Source of the DNA: Chloroflexota bacterium
GTDB lineage: Bacteria; Chloroflexota; Anaerolineae; UBA1429
Assembly (NCBI GenBank): GCA_019873625.1
Contig: JAIOAW010000025.1
Span: 1 to 36,814, forward strand
DNA length: 36,814 bases
Reading direction: 5' to 3'
Below, piece after piece: positions 33,505 to 36,814 of this stretch. The notes below the pieces were generated by a model that worked only from the letters and a program-made list of their open reading frames with translations, did not search any database and was not told the DNA's origin. The first letter of the stretch is position 1; each line of letters opens with the position of its first letter. The translations under genes were made by a program, and so were the position numbers.

Positions 33505-34350
33505 TCACGATTCGCCGCGCGGCCGAGGGCGCTCCGGCTCGCGCGAACGCGGCAGAGGGATGTACTCGACGGACGGGCGCCGTTGGGCCGTCTGCGGGTA
33601 GAGCGCCATAATGCGGTAAATCTCTTTCGGCATCTCCGTGCTCACGGGCAGGCCCAACTCGCGCGCCTCGCGCACCGTGATGGGGTAATCATGCGTCCAA
33701 ACGCCGGTCGAGAGCATCGTGGCCACCCGCTCGGCCTGGTCTGGGGCCATCTTGTCGGAGAGCAAATCCAAGACGGTCGCCTTTACCTGGCGAATCGCCT
33801 TTTCGGCTACGTCGGCCATAATAACCGTGTCATCGTCCACCTCGGCGATGGGCTTGCGCTCCAACACCTTGAGGATGGAGGCGGCCGGGTACTGCCCAAG
33901 TTGCGGGTCCACCGGCCCGAGCACGGCGTTCTCGTCCATCACGATCTCATCCGCCGCCAGGGCGATGAGCGACCCACCGGACATCGCATAGTGCGGCACG
34001 AACACGGTGACCTTGGCGCGGTGCTTCTTCAAAGCATAGGCGATTTGCTCGGCGGCGAGCACCAACCCGCCAGGGGTGTGCAGGATGAGATCAATGGGCA
34101 CGTCGGGGTCCGTCATATGGATGGCCCGCAAGACGGCCTCCGAATCCTCAATATTGATGTAGCGCACCAAGGGGAACCCCAATAAGCTCAAGGTCTCTTG
34201 CCGGTGGATGAGCACGATGACACGGCTAGAACGCCGGCGCTCCAACCGTTCCAGCAACTTGAGCCGTTCCATCTCGAGCATCTTCTGGCGGATGATCGGC
34301 TGAAGCGATGAGATGATGAAAAAGAGCCAGAAAAACGAGAGAAAGTCCAT
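33505..34350 (-). CDS. SDH-family (ClpP-fold) membrane serine protease
   Basis: This 281-residue protein belongs to the SDH/SppA-like group of ClpP-fold proteases. It has an N-terminal membrane anchor (about 4-19), then a charged linker (MLEMERLKLLERLERRR) and the protease domain. The likely nucleophile is Ser124 in HYAMSGGSLIALAADEI, with the substrate strand HTPGG (91-95) and the conserved LGPVDPQLGQ (144-153). These enzymes cut membrane-associated or signal peptides; some members are called serine dehydrogenase proteinases. The tail is Pro/Arg-rich. AGGAGG lies six bases before ATG 34350. It sits between a rhomboid gene and a peptidase gene. Confidence 0.85.
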   Translation of the reverse strand: MDFLSFFWLFFIISSLQPIIRQKMLEMERLKLLERLERRRSSRVIVLIHRQETLSLLGFPLVRYINIEDSEAVLRAIHMTDPDVPIDLILHTPGGLVLAAEQIAYALKKHRAKVTVFVPHYAMSGGSLIALAADEIVMDENAVLGPVDPQLGQYPAASILKVLERKPIAEVDDDTVIMADVAEKAIRQVKATVLDLLSDKMAPDQAERVATMLSTGVWTHDYPITVREARELGLPVSTEMPKEIYRIMALYPQTAQRRPSVEYIPLPRSREPERPRPRGES

Positions 34351-34368
34351 GCCCCACCTCCTGCGCGC

Positions 34369-35064
34369 TTACCAAGGAAAGTATTCGTCCCAATACACGC
34401 GGCGGATGTAGCGCCGCCGGCCAAAGAGCGGCGCGGCCACAAGCCCGGCCACGAACCCTCCCACATGCGCCCACCAGGCCACCCCGCCAAAGGCCTGCAT
34501 CCCGCTGATGATGGTCAAAAAGCCGTTGAGCAGTTGCGAGATGAACCAAAGGCCGATGTAAAGAAGGGCAGGAATCTCGACGAACCAGGGCAAGAAGAAG
34601 AGCGGCACCAACGTGATGACCCGCGCAAAGGGGAAAAAGAGGAGATAGGCCGCGAGCACCCCGCTGATGGCGCCGCTGGCCCCGATGGTAGGGACCGTCG
34701 AACGGGGGTTAAAGACCACATGGACGAGCGCGGCCACCACGCCGCACAAGAGATAGAACAGCAGATAGCGGCCGCTCCCCATACGGTCTTCGACGTTATC
34801 TCCAAAGATGTACAGGGCGAACATATTACTAAAAAGGTGTGCCCATCCCCCGTGCAGGAACATCGAGGTCAGGAGCGTCAAAGCGTTATGCAGGTCAAAA
34901 TGGCGGAGCAGCCGCTCAGGCACCACGCCTAGGGCGTTCGCCCAAGCCTCCGCCTGGGGGCCGAGGCCGAGGAGCACGATGAAAATCAAGACGTTGAGCG
35001 CGATCAACAGCCAGTTGACGATGGGGAAGGACCGCGCGCGAACCGTATCTCTCAAGGGGAACAT
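34369..35064 (-). CDS. Rhomboid-family intramembrane serine protease
   Basis: This 231-residue integral membrane protein has about six or seven helices. The catalytic dyad is Ser130 in TIGASGAISG and His200 in WWAHVGGF; Asn80 in HGGWAHLFSNM contributes the oxyanion hole. Rhomboids cleave transmembrane helices of other proteins within the lipid bilayer. The product has no extra soluble domain and ends with RRRYIRRVYWDEYFPW. AAGGAG lies just before ATG 35064. It is the first gene of the long minus-strand run, with its own promoter. Confidence 0.92.
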   Translation of the reverse strand: MFPLRDTVRARSFPIVNWLLIALNVLIFIVLLGLGPQAEAWANALGVVPERLLRHFDLHNALTLLTSMFLHGGWAHLFSNMFALYIFGDNVEDRMGSGRYLLFYLLCGVVAALVHVVFNPRSTVPTIGASGAISGVLAAYLLFFPFARVITLVPLFFLPWFVEIPALLYIGLWFISQLLNGFLTIISGMQAFGGVAWWAHVGGFVAGLVAAPLFGRRRYIRRVYWDEYFPW

Positions 35065-35141
35065 ACCATCTCCTTACTAGCCGGTGTGGGCCTCGTGGCG
35101 TTTGCGCTGCAAGGCGTGAACCCCCGTTCGAGTTGGCACCG

Positions 35142-35170
35142 AGCATACTCGATAACGCGTGCTCAGGCAA
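35142..35170 (-). promoter_or_regulatory. Promoter of the rhomboid-led operon
   Basis: On the minus strand TTGCCT (35170-35165), 17 bases, TATGCT (35147-35142). The leader to the rhomboid ATG would be about 70 bases. This could serve all nine minus-strand genes down to 26026, since I see no strong internal promoter. Confidence 0.6.
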
Positions 35171-35224
35171 GTACCCGGGCGCCTTTTAGGCCCAATCCGG
35201 TTATTCGCCGCCTGCGGCCCGGGG

Positions 35225-35233
35225 TGCTATAAT
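35225..35233 (+). promoter_or_regulatory. Extended -10 promoter of the TPR gene
   Basis: TGCTATAAT (35225-35233) is a perfect extended -10; no good -35 is found 17 bases upstream. It starts a transcript near 35240, about 35 bases before ATG 35276. Confidence 0.65.
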
Positions 35234-35275
35234 CGCCCTTGCCCACGCCGGGCGATGATAGGTTGGGTGCAGACG

Positions 35276-36403
35276 ATGTATCTTGAGACGCGCCGCAAAC
35301 GCCGCCGAGGCGGCGAGTATTGGCCTTGGCTCCTTTCGGTGCTCGTGGCCTTTAGCGCAGCTTGGTATCTCTACAGCCGGCAGACGCGCATTATCGAGGC
35401 CGTGCGTGGCCCCCTGCCCACGCCCACGCCCACCGAGATCAGCGCCGCGCAGTACGTCTCTCGCGGGGATGCCCTCTTCGAGCAGGGCCAATACGATGAG
35501 GCGATCGCGGCCTATCGGCGCGCTACGGAACTCGACCCCGCCTTGACCGTGGCCTACGCCCGCTGGGGGCGCATCCTGGCCCTGCGCCACAAGGCCGCCG
35601 AGGCGGAACGCCTAGCGCGCCGCGCCGTGGAACTCGACGCCGAGTGCGCCGAGTGCCAGGCCATCCTCGGTATGGTGCTCGACTGGGCGGGCAAGGTGCC
35701 CGAGGCCGTCGGCGCCTGCCTGCGCGCTACACAAATCGCCCCCGAAGAGGCCCTGGGGTACGCCTGCTTGGCCGAGGCCTATGGCGATTACGGCCGCCTG
35801 GCCGAGGCCGCCGCCGCGGCCGAAAAGGCCGTGCAACTCGGGCCAGAGAACCTCTTTGCCCTGCGCACGTTGGGCTATATGGACGAACTCGCCGGCCGCT
35901 ATCAGGAGGCCATTCCGAAATACCAAGCAGCCGTGGAACGCTACCCCAACCACGCCTTCCTTTACCTCGATTTGGGGCGAAACTATCGCGCCTTGGGCAA
36001 GATGGAAGAGGCCGCCGAACAGTTCACCCGCGCCACCCAGGTGGACCCCACCGACGCCATCGGGTTTGATCAACTCGGCTGGACCTATTTCGCCCAAGGG
36101 CTGTATGCTACGGCCATCGAACAACTGCAAAAGGCTATCCAGGTGGATCCTTCTTATGCGCCGGCCTACGGCCATTTGGGGGTTACCTATTACGTCCAGC
36201 GCAACTACGAAGAGGCCATCGTACACCTAGAGAAGGCGAACGCCCTGGGCAAACCCGTCGAGGAATACTGCTATACGCTGGGGTTTTGTTACGCCTACTT
36301 GGGGCGTTGTGAGGAGGCCCTCCCTTGGTTTGAGAAGGCCCTCGAACTGAACCCCGGCTCGCAGGTGGCCCAACAAGGTTTGGAATACTGCGGCGCACGC
36401 TGA
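35276..36403 (+). CDS. Membrane-anchored tetratricopeptide-repeat protein
   Basis: This 375-residue protein starts with a basic segment (RRKRRR), then one transmembrane helix (about 16-32), a short Pro-Thr linker (LPTPTPTE) and about nine consecutive TPR units of 34 residues, e.g. GDALFEQGQYDEAIAAYRRA and GVTYYVQRNYEEAIVHLEKA. TPRs form a protein-binding superhelix, here probably on the outer face. The frame is open for 39 codons upstream, but the promoter lies there; ATG 35276 is preferred and ATG 35255 is possible. No enzymatic domain is seen, so the role (scaffold or assembly factor) is open. A small membrane-protein gene follows after 20 bases. Confidence 0.85.
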   Translation: MYLETRRKRRRGGEYWPWLLSVLVAFSAAWYLYSRQTRIIEAVRGPLPTPTPTEISAAQYVSRGDALFEQGQYDEAIAAYRRATELDPALTVAYARWGRILALRHKAAEAERLARRAVELDAECAECQAILGMVLDWAGKVPEAVGACLRATQIAPEEALGYACLAEAYGDYGRLAEAAAAAEKAVQLGPENLFALRTLGYMDELAGRYQEAIPKYQAAVERYPNHAFLYLDLGRNYRALGKMEEAAEQFTRATQVDPTDAIGFDQLGWTYFAQGLYATAIEQLQKAIQVDPSYAPAYGHLGVTYYVQRNYEEAIVHLEKANALGKPVEEYCYTLGFCYAYLGRCEEALPWFEKALELNPGSQVAQQGLEYCGAR

Positions 36404-36423
36404 GCGCCAAACGGGAGAGGCAT

Positions 36424-36624
36424 ATGAAGAGGTCAAGCGCCTATCGGCGCCAAAGGCAACGCGTGTTGATATGGATCTTGAGCGGGCTTGTGGTCTTGAG
36501 TATGGTGTGCGGGTATGCCTTTTCCTTCAGTATGCCCAAGTCAACGCCCCAGCCCACCTCGCCGGCGCCCACCCTCACGCCCTCCCCCACACCCACCCTC
36601 ACGCCCACGCCGAGCGTCGGCTAG
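36424..36624 (+). CDS. Small membrane-anchored protein with Pro-Thr tail
   Basis: This 66-residue protein has a basic N-terminus (MKRSSAYRRQRQR), one hydrophobic helix (about 14-35) and a low-complexity tail of TPTP-type repeats. GGGAGAGG precedes the ATG and it follows the TPR gene by 20 bases, so it is probably co-transcribed. The layout equals the N-terminal anchor and linker of the TPR protein without the repeats. It may be a genuine small surface peptide or the remnant of a larger anchored protein whose C-terminal domain was lost. Confidence 0.6.
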   Translation: MKRSSAYRRQRQRVLIWILSGLVVLSMVCGYAFSFSMPKSTPQPTSPAPTLTPSPTPTLTPTPSVG

Positions 36625-36701
36625 GGGCCTTGGAAGTGAGTTGTATCATTGGCCTACCCTATACACACGAGGATACATCCATAGTGTTAGGAGAAAAACT
36701 A

Positions 36702-36812
36702 ATGATGCACCCGCAGGTGCCGAGAGAGAAGGCGGGTAATACAGTGTGTCGCAGCCCTTTCGCGCGGTCGCACCCCTTGCTTTTGCCCTTATGCAAAGTG
36801 GTGCTAAAATAA
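36702..36812 (+). CDS. Possible 36-residue small ORF
   Basis: AGGAG (36689-36693) lies eight bases before ATG 36702, ideal spacing, and a 36-codon frame follows to TAA 36810-36812. The product has two Cys, several Pro and a hydrophobic end (HPLLLPLCKVVLK); I recognise no family. It overlaps a promoter at the window edge, so it may instead be a leader peptide or chance. Confidence 0.3.
   Translation: MMHPQVPREKAGNTVCRSPFARSHPLLLPLCKVVLK
36783..36810 (+). promoter_or_regulatory. Promoter reading out of the right end
   Basis: TTGCCC (36783-36788), 16 bases, TAAAAT (36805-36810), with TG at 36802-36803 giving an extended -10. It presumably drives a gene beyond the window. Confidence 0.5.
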
Positions 36813-36814
36813 AA

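Noticed and set aside
36540-36622. C-rich tandem repeat near the right end as a mobile or minisatellite element
   Set aside because: It encodes the TPTP-type tail of the 66-residue protein, a usual low-complexity linker.
1-36814. CCTAGG palindromes scattered through the window as a HIP1-like repeat
   Set aside because: I counted roughly a dozen, about what base composition predicts, so no enrichment is evident.
1-36814. CRISPR array, tRNA or rRNA genes, insertion sequences
   Set aside because: I saw no regularly spaced repeats, no tRNA-like TTCRA/CCA ends in the gaps and no transposase-like protein.

Overview
This 36.8 kb, GC-rich, gene-dense window carries about 31 protein-coding genes and no rRNA or tRNA gene that I could find. 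It reads as chromosome of a Chloroflexota bacterium, probably Anaerolineae-like and possibly thermophilic. The grounds are membrane-anchored proteins with Pro-Thr linkers, a UvsE-type UV endonuclease, TTG/GTG starts with strong Shine-Dalgarno (SD) sites, and the gene mix. That placement is inference, not a database result. Several intergenic gaps hold sigma-70-type promoters, most with a 17-base spacer.

Layout. (1) 1-1590, minus: gatC and the first 416 codons of gatA, which runs off the left edge. (2) 1782-5363, plus: an exported endonuclease/exonuclease/phosphatase-fold protein and a DUF4091/GH123-like protein. (3) 5508-5834, plus: a CsoR copper-sensor repressor with its own promoter. (4) 5984-14423, plus: a translation operon nusA-rnpM(ylxR)-infB-rbfA-nrnA-[iron alcohol dehydrogenase]-truB-birA. 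It lacks the usual rimP at its head and has a terminator-like hairpin in the nusA leader. (5) 14373-15664, minus: a GNAT acetyltransferase and a SAM methyltransferase. (6) 15871-16677: a small HTH protein whose promoter is filled by a perfect 18-bp palindrome, convergent with the biotin transporter bioY; they share a 14-bp-stem terminator. (7) 16763-21427, minus: a two-gene unit coding for an 1101-residue CHAT-like/STAND NTPase/TPR protein and an LCAT-like alpha/beta hydrolase. This is the best candidate for an undescribed conflict or signalling system. (8) 21618-26032, plus: a sugar-acid cluster resembling the D-apionate route (apnO, oiaC, apnL) plus an APH-fold kinase. (9) 35064 down to 26026, minus: nine closely spaced genes for a rhomboid protease, an SDH/ClpP-like membrane protease, an M20 peptidase, leucyl aminopeptidase, a ComEA-like DNA-binding protein, an unknown conserved protein, UvsE, a DapA-family lyase and an enolase-superfamily enzyme. 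(10) 35276-36812, plus: a membrane-anchored nine-TPR protein, a 66-residue membrane peptide, a possible 36-residue ORF, and a promoter reading out of the window.

How the parts connect. BirA attaches biotin and BioY imports it; BirA here lacks the N-terminal repressor domain, so biotin control must come from something else. ApnL, ApnO and OiaC would turn apionolactone into apionate, 3-oxo-isoapionate and then L-erythrulose. The enolase-superfamily and DapA-family pair lying tail to tail with this cluster could serve a second sugar-acid route. No stretch over about 215 bases lacks a gene.
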